From Treponema sp. (lineage in GTDB: Bacteria > Spirochaetota > Spirochaetia > Treponematales > Treponemataceae), in NCBI GenBank assembly GCA_024691105.1, contig JAILNY010000087.1, positions 1 to 19,264 of the forward strand: a stretch of 19,264 bases of DNA, in the 5' to 3' direction. The translations under genes were made by a program, and so were the position numbers. The notes beneath the pieces were generated by a model. The model saw only the letters and a program-made list of their open reading frames with translations, was not told the DNA's origin and did not search any database. Shown one piece after another: positions 5,823 to 13,184 of this stretch. Positions within the stretch are counted from its first letter, which is position 1. Each line of letters begins with the position of its first letter.

Positions 5823-7283
5823 TTATTCAATAACAGTAAAATCTTTTTTCTTACAGTCAAAAACCGCATGCCGAAGTTCAAGTTCTATATCCTCATAATT
5901 AAACTGCATTCCTTCTAGGGACGCAGAGATTGTCTCTGTATCCCTTGCAATTGATTCTGAGTCAAACGAAAAAGATTCAACCAGTTTTGTTAAATGTGAA
6001 TATAATTGAATTAAGATTACCAGTTCCTGCTGAGGGTAGCTTCCAAACCTTCCGCCAGTTCTGTCAATTTCATACACAAGCGCACTAATCTTTGTATATA
6101 AATCAAGTGCTCTGTGTCTTATATCTCCAAGCTGATGATCTGCAAACCAATTATAATTTTTCAAAATTATATCATTTCGATTTACGATATGCAATAATAG
6201 CTGCTCTCGGTATTTAGGTGGAATATAAAAAGTCTTCGGGAAAATTTCCGAAATAAGCTCATTCATATCCGTACGCTTTTGCCACGCATAATCCTTAATG
6301 TATTCATCAAGCACATAATCCGGAATCGAATATAAAAGATTTTGATGTGTAAGCCCTGCATCATAGTCATCTTCGCCATTCCAGCCGCCAATTGCAGGAA
6401 CAGTCTCGCCGGTAAACCAAAGCCGAGTTTCAACTCCAAATAATTCTACCGAAACCGCCTTTGTTCTTTTTAAGAATTCTTCTATTGAACCACATTCCGG
6501 CGTACATAATTCATCGATATTTTCAAAGAATACACCGGCAAGCTGTTCTTCTATAGATGAACACGGACCTACTCTCTTAAAAAAATCCAGGAGATCTTTT
6601 TCAAGATTTTTGTACCAGCGGTTTCGCAAAATATCATCTTTTGTAAGTTCAAGAGTTTCTGAACTTTCGCGGATAAGCGGCTCTATTTCTAGAGTTCCCA
6701 AATCCCAGTCGCTGACCCTCAAAAGAATGCGATCACCCGGTTTAATATACACTTCTTCAAACAAAGGCGACAGGTCAACAGAATTTAATGTCACATTCAT
6801 CGGAAGTTCAAAATCATTTGAAGCAAGCGTAAAGTCCTTCATTCCAGGATCGCCTGCAATGTATTGCGTCTCATATTCTTCACCGTAAAGTGAAAAATGT
6901 TCCAGCGCAAATTCCTTAGAAAAAACGACATTCTTCTTTTTTAATGTTTTTCCTTTCCAGCTAAAAGAAAGCGCGCTCGAAACAATATCAGGCTCTACAA
7001 ACGGAATGCACCGATGCCCTGGAACAAAGCACTGGTTGTCGCACTCTTCTTTTGTAATTGCAAAACTAAAGCACTGTCCGGTAAAAACTCCGGCGCGGGT
7101 TCTGTATTTTCCGCGGCCATATGCAAAAAGATAAGGGGATCCGTCGACAATTTCCTGAGCTTCTTCTTTTGTAATCGGGCAATCTACGTAGGACATAAAT
7201 TTAATAAAGTCTTTTACAGTAAATTCATCTGTAAATGCTCTGAGAAATTTATTTACATACATTGCCTTCATCGAAGTTGTCAT
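5823..7283 (-). CDS. Unrecognised soluble protein, 486 aa
   Basis: I do not recognise the family. The protein is acidic and soluble, with no signal peptide or membrane segment. Residues 10-65 (FLRAFTDEFTVKDFIKFMSYVDCPITKEEAQEIV..., split here by helices) look like a small winged-helix or HARE-type N-terminal module ending in GKYRTRAGVF. Residues 66-135 hold four cysteines and a GHRCIPFVEPDI segment. Residues 140-205 are beta-rich (KPGDRILLRVSDWDLGTLEIEPL) and may form a small barrel. The last about 110 residues are helical with Asp/Glu-rich turns. Three candidate ATGs stand within eight codons (7283, 7271, 7262); none has a clear ribosome site at normal spacing, so the start is uncertain. It lies 21 nt after the CBS-ACT gene and 33 nt before the EIIA gene. 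Confidence 0.8.
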   Translation of the reverse strand: MTTSMKAMYVNKFLRAFTDEFTVKDFIKFMSYVDCPITKEEAQEIVDGSPYLFAYGRGKYRTRAGVFTGQCFSFAITKEECDNQCFVPGHRCIPFVEPDIVSSALSFSWKGKTLKKKNVVFSKEFALEHFSLYGEEYETQYIAGDPGMKDFTLASNDFELPMNVTLNSVDLSPLFEEVYIKPGDRILLRVSDWDLGTLEIEPLIRESSETLELTKDDILRNRWYKNLEKDLLDFFKRVGPCSSIEEQLAGVFFENIDELCTPECGSIEEFLKRTKAVSVELFGVETRLWFTGETVPAIGGWNGEDDYDAGLTHQNLLYSIPDYVLDEYIKDYAWQKRTDMNELISEIFPKTFYIPPKYREQLLLHIVNRNDIILKNYNWFADHQLGDIRHRALDLYTKISALVYEIDRTGGRFGSYPQQELVILIQLYSHLTKLVESFSFDSESIARDTETISASLEGMQFNYEDIELELRHAVFDCKKKDFTVIE

Positions 7284-7304
7284 TTTAGAAGAGAATACCT
7301 GTTT

Positions 7305-7946
7305 TTATATTGCACGCAAATCTGCTACATCAATTCCGCATTTTTCAAAAATTGATTTAAGAGTAGCTTCGTCAATGCCTTTTGCTTTTAACGTAACACA
7401 AGTTCTGTTATCAGCATCATGCTTTGTTGTAACAGCACTTATAATATTTGCGTTTGCATCAGAAATTTCTTTTGTAAGTTTTGCAAGCTGTCCCGGTTTG
7501 TCATCGATATATGCTACAGCGCGCAAACCTTTTTCGCGTGCACCAAACATCTGCGTAAACAATTCAAACAGATCGCTTTCTGTAATAATTCCAACAAGAG
7601 CATCATCCTTAATAACAGGAAGACAACTTACATCAGAGTCAACCATAATGCGTGCAGCTTCTTCTACTACTTCATCAGGGCTTACTGTCAAAACATTTGT
7701 CTTCATCACTTTTTTTACAGTAAGCTTAGAAAGAAGATAACTAATCTCGTACATATCAAGAGTAGTTGCCGAAGAAGGCTCTGCTTTAAGCAAGTCATTC
7801 TTTGTTACAATACCGACAAGTTTTCCGTTGTCAACAACAGGCAGACGGCTTATCTTGTGCTGAGCCATGATGCTTTTTGCTTCTGTCGCTTTTGTATCTG
7901 AACTTACAAAAATGACATCTGTTCTCATTACTTCCTTTACAATCAT
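7305..7946 (-). CDS. CBS-pair and ACT domain protein (AcuB-like), 213 aa
   Basis: This is a sensor-type protein without a catalytic domain. Two CBS repeats form a Bateman module: residues 1-54 (VKEVMRTDVIFVSSDTKA...GKLVGIVTKNDLL) and 78-132 (VKKVMKTNVLTVSPDEVV...LVGIITESDLF), which in the family binds adenine nucleotides. Residues 141-209 are an ACT domain (DDKPGQLAKLTKEISDANANI), a fold that usually binds amino acids. The ATG at 7946 is preceded by AGGGGG and begins two nt after the livF stop, so it is translationally linked to the importer. The obvious inference is that it reads both energy charge and branched-chain amino acids and adjusts uptake or a downstream enzyme; its target is unknown. 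Confidence 0.9.
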   Translation of the reverse strand: MIVKEVMRTDVIFVSSDTKATEAKSIMAQHKISRLPVVDNGKLVGIVTKNDLLKAEPSSATTLDMYEISYLLSKLTVKKVMKTNVLTVSPDEVVEEAARIMVDSDVSCLPVIKDDALVGIITESDLFELFTQMFGAREKGLRAVAYIDDKPGQLAKLTKEISDANANIISAVTTKHDADNRTCVTLKAKGIDEATLKSIFEKCGIDVADLRAI

Positions 7947-7948
7947 AG

Positions 7949-8653
7949 TTATCCCCCTAAATATGCAGACTTTACTGCAGGATCGCTTATCAAGTCAGCA
8001 GCATTTCCAGACTTGGTAATATTTCCTGTTTCAAGAATATATGCTCTGTTAGAAATAGAAAGCGCTTTATACGCATTCTGTTCAACAAGCAGAATTGTAG
8101 TTCCTGTTTTGTTAATCTTTGTGATGATAGAAAAAATCTCATCAACAAGAATCGGTGCAAGTCCCATACTCGGTTCATCAAGCAGCAAAAGCTTTGGACG
8201 CGCCATAAGACCGCGGCCCATTGCAAGCATCTGAAGCTCGCCGCCACTTAAAGTTCCGGAAATCTGTCTGATGCGTTCCTTAAGACGCGGGAACAGTTCA
8301 AAAACCATTTCCATATCTTCTTTAATCTGAGCCTTGTCATTACGAGTAAAGGCGCCCATCTCAAGATTTTCTTTTACCGACAGGTTCTGAAAAATGCGGC
8401 GACCTTCAGGCACCTGAATCAGATTCTGCAATACAATTGCATCCGGCGCCATCTGAGTAATATCAGTTCCGTTAAAAGTAACAGTACCACTCTTCTTTTT
8501 AATGATATTGCTTATCGCATGAAGTGTCGTTGTCTTACCTGCACCATTAGAACCAATAAGACTGATTATTTCACCTTCATTTACTTCAAAACTTATTCCC
8601 TTTAAAGCGTTAATTGCACCGTAAGAAACGCATAAATCTTTTACACTAAGCAT
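7949..8653 (-). CDS. livF: Branched-chain amino acid ABC transporter ATPase LivF, 234 aa
   Basis: This is one of the two cytoplasmic ATPases that drive the importer. Walker A GSNGAGKTT is at residues 34-42. The LivF-specific VPEGRRIFQNLSV block is at 81-93. The ABC signature LSGGE is at 135-139, and Walker B LLLLDEP is at 155-161 with catalytic E160. The ATG at 8653 is the start: GGAGG lies six nt upstream, whereas the longer frame would use TTG at 8671 and place that ribosome site inside the coding region. The start overlaps the livG stop by eight nt, indicating coupled translation and equal subunit supply. Length is normal for LivF. Confidence 0.95.
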   Translation of the reverse strand: MLSVKDLCVSYGAINALKGISFEVNEGEIISLIGSNGAGKTTTLHAISNIIKKKSGTVTFNGTDITQMAPDAIVLQNLIQVPEGRRIFQNLSVKENLEMGAFTRNDKAQIKEDMEMVFELFPRLKERIRQISGTLSGGELQMLAMGRGLMARPKLLLLDEPSMGLAPILVDEIFSIITKINKTGTTILLVEQNAYKALSISNRAYILETGNITKSGNAADLISDPAVKSAYLGG

Positions 8654-9446
8654 CGCCAGCCTCCGATCCAAGATATGCCTTTATAACCTGAGGATTTGAC
8701 TTAATCTCTTCAGGAACTCCAGAAGCAATAATTCTTCCATAATCGAGAACCATAAGCTTTTCGCAGATTCCCATTACAAGCTTCATATCATGTTCAATCA
8801 AAAGAATTGTAAGATTAAACTCTTTTCTGATAAACGCGATTAAGTTCATCAGCTCCTCTGTTTCCTGCGGATTCATTCCGGCAGCAGGCTCATCCAAAAG
8901 CAAAAGTTTTGGATTACTTGCAAGAGCGCGGACTATTTCAAGCTTGCGCTGCTCTCCATAAGGAAGATTTTTTGCAAGCTCATCCTTTTTATTTGCAATG
9001 TGGAATAATTCAAGAAGCTGTTCCACGCGGGCAGTCATTCTCTCTTCATCACGACGGAATCTTGCAGTTCTGAACAGGGCATCAAAACAATTGCTCTGGC
9101 GTGAACTGTGCAAGGCAATTCTTACGTTGTCACTTACGCTAAGCTGGTTAAAAAGTCTGATATTCTGAAAAGTGCGCGCAATTCCAAGTCTGTTGAGCTG
9201 ATGCGGTTTCATCTTATTGATGTTTACAGCCTTTCCTTTTTTATCCCAGAATGTAATCTGGCCTTCAGTCGGAGTATAAATTCCGCTGAACATATTGAAC
9301 ATTGTAGTTTTACCGGCACCGTTTGGACCGATAAGACCTGCAAGTTCACCTTCGTATAATTCACAGTTAAAACCACTTACCGCACGTAAGCCGCCAAACA
9401 CAATGCTTACGTCAGAGGCCTGAAGTACTAATTTTCTCTCGCTCAT
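8646..9446 (-). CDS. livG: Branched-chain amino acid ABC transporter ATPase LivG, 266 aa
   Basis: This is the second ATPase of the importer, pairing with LivF under the LivH-LivM channel. Walker A GPNGAGKTT is at residues 40-48. The Q-loop RTFQNIRLF is at 91-99. The degenerate signature LPYGEQRKLE at 161-170 is typical of LivG rather than LivF. Walker B LLLLDEP at 181-187 has E186, and the switch histidine is H219 in IEHDM. The long insertion between Q-loop and signature (about 110-160) is also characteristic of LivG. The ATG overlaps the livM stop (TAATG) and has GGAGG upstream. Confidence 0.95.
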   Translation of the reverse strand: MSERKLVLQASDVSIVFGGLRAVSGFNCELYEGELAGLIGPNGAGKTTMFNMFSGIYTPTEGQITFWDKKGKAVNINKMKPHQLNRLGIARTFQNIRLFNQLSVSDNVRIALHSSRQSNCFDALFRTARFRRDEERMTARVEQLLELFHIANKKDELAKNLPYGEQRKLEIVRALASNPKLLLLDEPAAGMNPQETEELMNLIAFIRKEFNLTILLIEHDMKLVMGICEKLMVLDYGRIIASGVPEEIKSNPQVIKAYLGSEAGDA

Positions 9447-10525
9447 TACTTTGCCTCCTTATCACTTGCGCCTTTACCTGCGCCAGTCTGGACCTTTCCG
9501 CCCATGCCAGTTCCGGTAGCCTGCGCTTTTTTACCTGACGCGATTTTTCCTTTGCGCAATTTTTGTATCAGAGATTTAACATCATGCGGAAGTTTTGCCA
9601 CAGAAAGTTCTTTTGTTCCCAAAAGTCCCTGCGGTCTAAAAATCATTACAAGAATCAAAACAACAGGGTAAATCAAAAGTCTAAAATCTTTTAAGAAACG
9701 CAAAACTTCCTGCAGATATGTAAGAACGTATGCCGCAAGAATGCTTCCTGTTGTAGAACCCATTCCACCAAGAACAACAAAGATAAGGTAATCGATACTC
9801 TTTGTAAACGAAGCCTGATCCGGTTTAATAAATCCGATTCGGCTTACATAAAGCGCACCGCCAAGACCAGCAACAAAAGAAGCAATTACAAACCCAATCA
9901 TCTTATAGCGGAACACACTGATTCCATTTGCATTTGCCGCAACTTCATCTTCACGTACTGCAAGAATTGCTCTTCCGTAAGTTGAACGGATAAAGTTCTG
10001 CAAAAAGATAATTACTAAAATCAAAATCGCAGTAATAATAAAGAATGCCGGTCCGTCAAAAAATGTAAGGTTAGTATTAAACTGTTTTCCGTTAGGACCG
10101 CCTGTAATCTGTTTTAAGTTTACAAGAACTACACGGATAATTTCACCAAAGCCAAGTGTTACAATTGCAAGGTAGTCACCTTCGAGCTTTAAAGTCGGGA
10201 ACCCGATTAAAAAACCAAAGAACGCAGTTATAAGACAGGCAATTATAATTGAAACAAACAACGGTAGTCCTGCCATCTGATTTAAGATGATTGTCATATA
10301 AGCGCCAATGGCCATAAAACCTGCCTGACCAAGCGAAAGCTGTCCTGTAATTCCACAGATAATATTTACGCTCAAAGCCATTATCGAGTTAATGGCACAC
10401 ATCGTAAGAATCTGCGCATTATAACCGTCAACAATTCCAAGTTGTATCAGTACAAAGGGAATAACTGAAACAACAACTGCCGCAATTGCAGGAACCAGAT
10501 AACTCTTAAGAATTTTCTTTGTCAT
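9446..10525 (-). CDS. livM: Branched-chain amino acid ABC transporter permease LivM, 359 aa
   Basis: This is an inner-membrane channel subunit. Many hydrophobic segments occupy residues 8-295. Family blocks are visible: NIICGITGQLSLGQAGFMAIGAY near 54-76, DYLAIVTLGFGEIIRVV near 116-132, and YLIFVVLGGMGSTTGSILAAYVL near 245-268, the loop contacting the ATPase. From residue 300 a 60-residue cytoplasmic tail follows, rich in Lys, Gly and Ala and apparently disordered, longer than the tail of typical LivM proteins. The ATG at 10525 has GGAGG upstream and begins 14 nt after the livH stop. Together with LivH it forms the translocation path for leucine, isoleucine, valine or related amino acids delivered by LivJ. 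Confidence 0.94.
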   Translation of the reverse strand: MTKKILKSYLVPAIAAVVVSVIPFVLIQLGIVDGYNAQILTMCAINSIMALSVNIICGITGQLSLGQAGFMAIGAYMTIILNQMAGLPLFVSIIIACLITAFFGFLIGFPTLKLEGDYLAIVTLGFGEIIRVVLVNLKQITGGPNGKQFNTNLTFFDGPAFFIITAILILVIIFLQNFIRSTYGRAILAVREDEVAANANGISVFRYKMIGFVIASFVAGLGGALYVSRIGFIKPDQASFTKSIDYLIFVVLGGMGSTTGSILAAYVLTYLQEVLRFLKDFRLLIYPVVLILVMIFRPQGLLGTKELSVAKLPHDVKSLIQKLRKGKIASGKKAQATGTGMGGKVQTGAGKGASDKEAK

Positions 10526-10539
10526 TTCTTTACCTCCCC

Positions 10540-11439
10540 TTAAACCTTAACAACCGTCTTTTTACCCAAAAGTCCTGACGGTTTAACAAGAAGAATAATA
10601 ATCAAAATACTAAACGAAATTGCATCCGCATAAGCCGAAGGTCCATAACCCTTAGTCAATGTTTCTGCCACACCAAGAATAAAGCCACCAACCATCGCAC
10701 CAGGGATAGAACCAATTCCACCAAGAACAGCGGCAACAAAGGCCTTAAGTCCCGGCATATATCCCATCATCGGATCAATCATCGGATAAGCAGTTGCATA
10801 CAAAACACCACCGGCACCAGCGAGAACAGAGCCAATTGCAAATGTCGTTGCAATAGTTTTGTTTACGTTAATTCCCATAAGGCTTGAAGCCTGCATATCA
10901 TAAGAAACAGAACGCATTGCCTTACCAGTTTTTGTGTGATTTACGAGGAACCACAAAGCAACCATCAGCACAATGCTTCCAATAATTACAAGCGCTTTAA
11001 TTCCGTCAATAGCTACGCTGCCAAAGTGAATTGCACCAACAGAAATTGTCGGAAACTGTCTCGGATTTGGTCCGACAAATGGAAGAACGCGCATTAAATT
11101 CTGCAAGATCAATTCAACAGCAATCGCTGTAATCAACGAATTAAGACGCGGCGCATTACGCAAAGGCCTGTACGCAAGACGTTCAATAGAAATTCCAAGA
11201 ACTGCACAAAATACCATTGCAACAAAAAGAGCAAGACAAAAACCAAATGGAGTCGGTCCCAAAGCCACAAGAATAAAATATCCGGCATAAGCGCCCATCA
11301 TCATAATGTCGCCATGCGCAAAGTTAATCAATTTTACAATTCCATAAACCATTGTGTAGCCAAGCGCAATCAAAGCATAAATGCTTCCAAGCGAAAGACC
11401 ATTCACAAGCTGCTGTAAAAAAACAGAACCACTATTCAC
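10540..11439 (-). CDS. livH: Branched-chain amino acid ABC transporter permease LivH, 299 aa
   Basis: This is the partner permease of LivM. It is a membrane protein with about eight hydrophobic segments. The family hallmarks are LQQLVNGLSLGSIYALIALG at the N-terminus, GIVKLINFAHGD at 33-44, and the ATPase-contact loop AFVAAVLGGIGSIPGAMVGG near the C-terminus. I chose GTG at 11439 as start. It is preceded by GAGGA, puts LQQ..NG at the usual distance from the N-terminus, and leaves a leader of about 30 nt after the predicted promoter. The longer frame would start with TTG at 11463, only a few bases after the predicted transcript start and without a ribosome site. It is the first gene of a livHMGF unit with its own promoter. 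Confidence 0.93.
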   Translation of the reverse strand: MNSGSVFLQQLVNGLSLGSIYALIALGYTMVYGIVKLINFAHGDIMMMGAYAGYFILVALGPTPFGFCLALFVAMVFCAVLGISIERLAYRPLRNAPRLNSLITAIAVELILQNLMRVLPFVGPNPRQFPTISVGAIHFGSVAIDGIKALVIIGSIVLMVALWFLVNHTKTGKAMRSVSYDMQASSLMGINVNKTIATTFAIGSVLAGAGGVLYATAYPMIDPMMGYMPGLKAFVAAVLGGIGSIPGAMVGGFILGVAETLTKGYGPSAYADAISFSILIIILLVKPSGLLGKKTVVKV

Positions 11440-11475
11440 AATATCCTCACAAATTTTATACAATATAAGCGATTA

Positions 11476-11504
11476 ATTATATTATAATCAACGCTTTTTT
11501 ACAA
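11476..11504 (-). promoter_or_regulatory. Sigma-70 promoter of livHMGF
   Basis: On the minus strand, TTGTAA (11499-11504) and a perfect TATAAT (11476-11481) are 17 nt apart. A second TATAAT overlaps at 11481-11486. The predicted start near 11469 lies about 30 nt before the livH GTG. It sits just downstream of the livJ terminator, so the permease and ATPase genes can be expressed separately from the binding protein. Confidence 0.65.
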
Positions 11505-11556
11505 TGCACACAAACCCGCTTTGCACTCAGTTTTAACGACCATTCCATTAATGCGC

Positions 11557-11594
11557 AAAAAAAAAAGCGACGCCCCTTACAAAAGAGACGTCGC
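11557..11594 (-). terminator. Intrinsic terminator after livJ
   Basis: On the minus strand GCGACGTCTCTT (11594-11583) pairs with AAGGGGCGTCGC (11578-11567): 12 bp including two G-U pairs around a four-base TTGT loop, followed by ten T (11566-11557). This is the strongest terminator in the window. It would end most livJ transcripts and let some read through into livH. Confidence 0.93.
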
Positions 11595-11657
11595 CATTGA
11601 CGAGTTTAATTATATCCGGTACTTTTTACCGGTCAATATTTTTAAATACTACTTGAA

Positions 11658-12803
11658 TTACGGATTAACAGTTGCTTTATAAACTGTTGCAAGATTTCCG
11701 TTAGCATCTTTTACGATTTCAAGCATTACTGCAGATTTTACAGGATTGTGCTTTTCATCAAATGTAAGATGTCCAGTTACGTAAGTTCCGTCTGTTTCTG
11801 CAAGAGCTTTCTTTACTGCAGCTGCATCAGCTGAACCTGCTTTTACAATAGCATCTTTCAAAAGATAAACAGAGTCATATCCAAGAGCAGCAAATGCGTT
11901 AGGATTTTTTCCGTATTTTGCATTGAATGCGCTTACAAACTTCTGTACAGTTTCTTCTGTTGAGTCAACTGCATAGTGGTTTGAATAGAATCCGTTAAGA
12001 ACATCTTTTGCATCTACGTTTTCAATTCCAAGAATTCCATCCCATCCGTCTGCACCTACGATAGGGCAGTTAATTTCAAGATTTCTAAGCTGCTTTGCAA
12101 TCAAAGCAACAACATTGTAGTAATCTGGAAGATATACAACGTCTGGATTAGAGTTCTTAATCTTTGTAAGCTGTGCGTTAAAGTCTTTGTCGTTTGTTGT
12201 GTAAGCTTCTTTAGAAACGATTTCACCACCAGCGGCAACGAATGCTTTTTCAAAGTTTTCTGTAAGACCTACAGAGTAGTCATTACCTGTGTCATACAAA
12301 ATTGCAGCTTTCTTTGCACCGAGGTTTTCAAATGCAAATTTTCCACCTACAGTTCCCTGGAATGGGTCAATAAAGCATGCGCGGAAAATATAATCTCCGG
12401 CATCTGTAATTGCAGGTGCTGTTGCAGCAGGTGCAAGCTGAACTACTTTCTGAGCCTGACAGCGTGCTGTAATAGCCTGTGTACATCCAGATGTAAGTGA
12501 ACCTATAATAAGTTTTACCTTATCTTTTGAAGTAAGCTTCTGATAAGCGTTTACTGTTTTATCAGGATTTCCTTCATCATCTTCACTAACCAGAACAATG
12601 TTCTTTCCGTTAACTCCACCAGCGGCATTAATTTCTTCAATAGCAAGATCAATACCATTTTTGCATTCAACACCGTAAACTGCTACACCACCAGAAAGAG
12701 GGAAAATACCACCGATTACGATTTCATTTGAATCTTTCTCACCGCACGATGTAAAAGCTAAAAGTGCAGCAAGTACCAACGAACCAATTGCCGATTTCTT
12801 CAT
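11658..12803 (-). CDS. livJ: Branched-chain amino acid binding lipoprotein (LivJ type), 381 aa
   Basis: This is the periplasmic-side substrate-binding component of the importer, a type I periplasmic-binding fold (leucine/isoleucine/valine family). The signal peptide ends in the lipobox FTSC with acylated C20. The mature protein starts with EIVIGGIFPLSGGVAVYG at about 28-45, the family N-terminal strand and ligand loop, and continues with GIDLAIEEINAAGGVNG and KLIIGSLTSGCTQAI. The late region ALGYDSVYLLKDAI near 310-323 is also typical. The true ligand cannot be read from the sequence; leucine, isoleucine or valine is the family default. The ATG has GGAGG upstream. It has its own promoter and a strong terminator, which fits the need for more binding protein than channel. 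Confidence 0.95.
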   Translation of the reverse strand: MKKSAIGSLVLAALLAFTSCGEKDSNEIVIGGIFPLSGGVAVYGVECKNGIDLAIEEINAAGGVNGKNIVLVSEDDEGNPDKTVNAYQKLTSKDKVKLIIGSLTSGCTQAITARCQAQKVVQLAPAATAPAITDAGDYIFRACFIDPFQGTVGGKFAFENLGAKKAAILYDTGNDYSVGLTENFEKAFVAAGGEIVSKEAYTTNDKDFNAQLTKIKNSNPDVVYLPDYYNVVALIAKQLRNLEINCPIVGADGWDGILGIENVDAKDVLNGFYSNHYAVDSTEETVQKFVSAFNAKYGKNPNAFAALGYDSVYLLKDAIVKAGSADAAAVKKALAETDGTYVTGHLTFDEKHNPVKSAVMLEIVKDANGNLATVYKATVNP

Positions 12804-12823
12804 AACCAGCCTCCTTTTTTATT

Positions 12824-12841
12824 TACTAAAGTAATTTAGTA
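12824..12841. promoter_or_regulatory. Palindromic operator candidate at livJ
   Basis: TACTAAA-GTAA-TTTAGTA is a perfect 7-bp inverted repeat with a 4-nt centre. It overlaps four bases of the -10 hexamer and covers the predicted start at 12831. Because the start falls between the arms, it cannot form a full RNA hairpin in the transcript and is better explained as a DNA site for a dimeric repressor. The regulator is unknown. Confidence 0.5.
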
Positions 12842-12866
12842 TATTTTAAGTTTTATTGCAATACAA
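12838..12866 (-). promoter_or_regulatory. Sigma-70 promoter of livJ
   Basis: On the minus strand, TTGTAT (12861-12866) and TATACT (12838-12843) are 17 nt apart. The start is predicted near 12831, giving a leader of about 28 nt that ends in AAAGGAGG before the livJ ATG. The T/A-rich stretch just upstream (12867-12880) doubles as the T tract of the preceding terminator and may act as an UP element. Confidence 0.6.
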
Positions 12867-12870
12867 AACT

Positions 12871-12907
12871 TTAAAATAAAACAGCCACTCCAGAACTTCG
12901 GAGTGGC
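12871..12907 (-). terminator. Terminator of the alpha operon
   Basis: On the minus strand GCCACTCC (12907-12900) and GGAGTGGC (12891-12884) form a perfect 8-bp stem with an 8-nt loop, followed by the T-rich TGTTTTATTTT. It lies 24 nt after the stop codon of the zinc-ribbon gene and separates the ribosomal operon from livJ. Confidence 0.9.
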
Positions 12908-12931
12908 CTACAATAAGTTGCTAGACTTACC

Positions 12932-13174
12932 TTATGCTTCTGCAGGAGCTTCAGCTGTTGCTTCGCTAGCTGCGGCAGCAGGAGCTGCTACTTTAGCTTC
13001 TTTTCTAGCCTTATTCTTAAGATTTGCATTACAGAACTTGCAAACCATTACTTTGTTACCATCGACTTCTTTTTCATAAAGAACTTTAATATTTGCGTTT
13101 CCACAAATAGGACATTTTCCACGTCCATGTGATGGCTGCTGACGGATTCCAGTTCCGCGATGTGATTTAGACAT
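12932..13174 (-). CDS. Small zinc-ribbon protein at the end of the ribosomal operon, 80 aa
   Basis: The function is unknown. The N-terminus (SKSHRGTGIRQQPSHGRGK) is basic. It is followed by a zinc ribbon with CPIC at 21-24 and CKFC at 45-48, so four cysteines are in place for one zinc ion. A Lys/Arg patch (LKNKARKEAK) and an 18-residue Ala/Glu/Pro tail follow. The build resembles small zinc-containing ribosomal proteins, but it is not L31, L33, L36 or S14 by sequence. It starts 10 nt after rplQ with AAGGAG at the proper distance and is the last gene before the terminator, so it is made together with ribosomal proteins. A ribosome-bound or assembly role is inferred. From memory, treponemes carry a small conserved gene after rplQ, which this probably is. 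Confidence 0.85.
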   Translation of the reverse strand: MSKSHRGTGIRQQPSHGRGKCPICGNANIKVLYEKEVDGNKVMVCKFCNANLKNKARKEAKVAAPAAAASEATAEAPAEA

Positions 13175-13184
13175 ATTCTACTCC

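Noticed and set aside
11440..11463. TTG start for livH at 11463
   Set aside because: It falls a few bases after the predicted transcript start, with no ribosome site; GTG at 11439 fits both the ribosome site and the family length.
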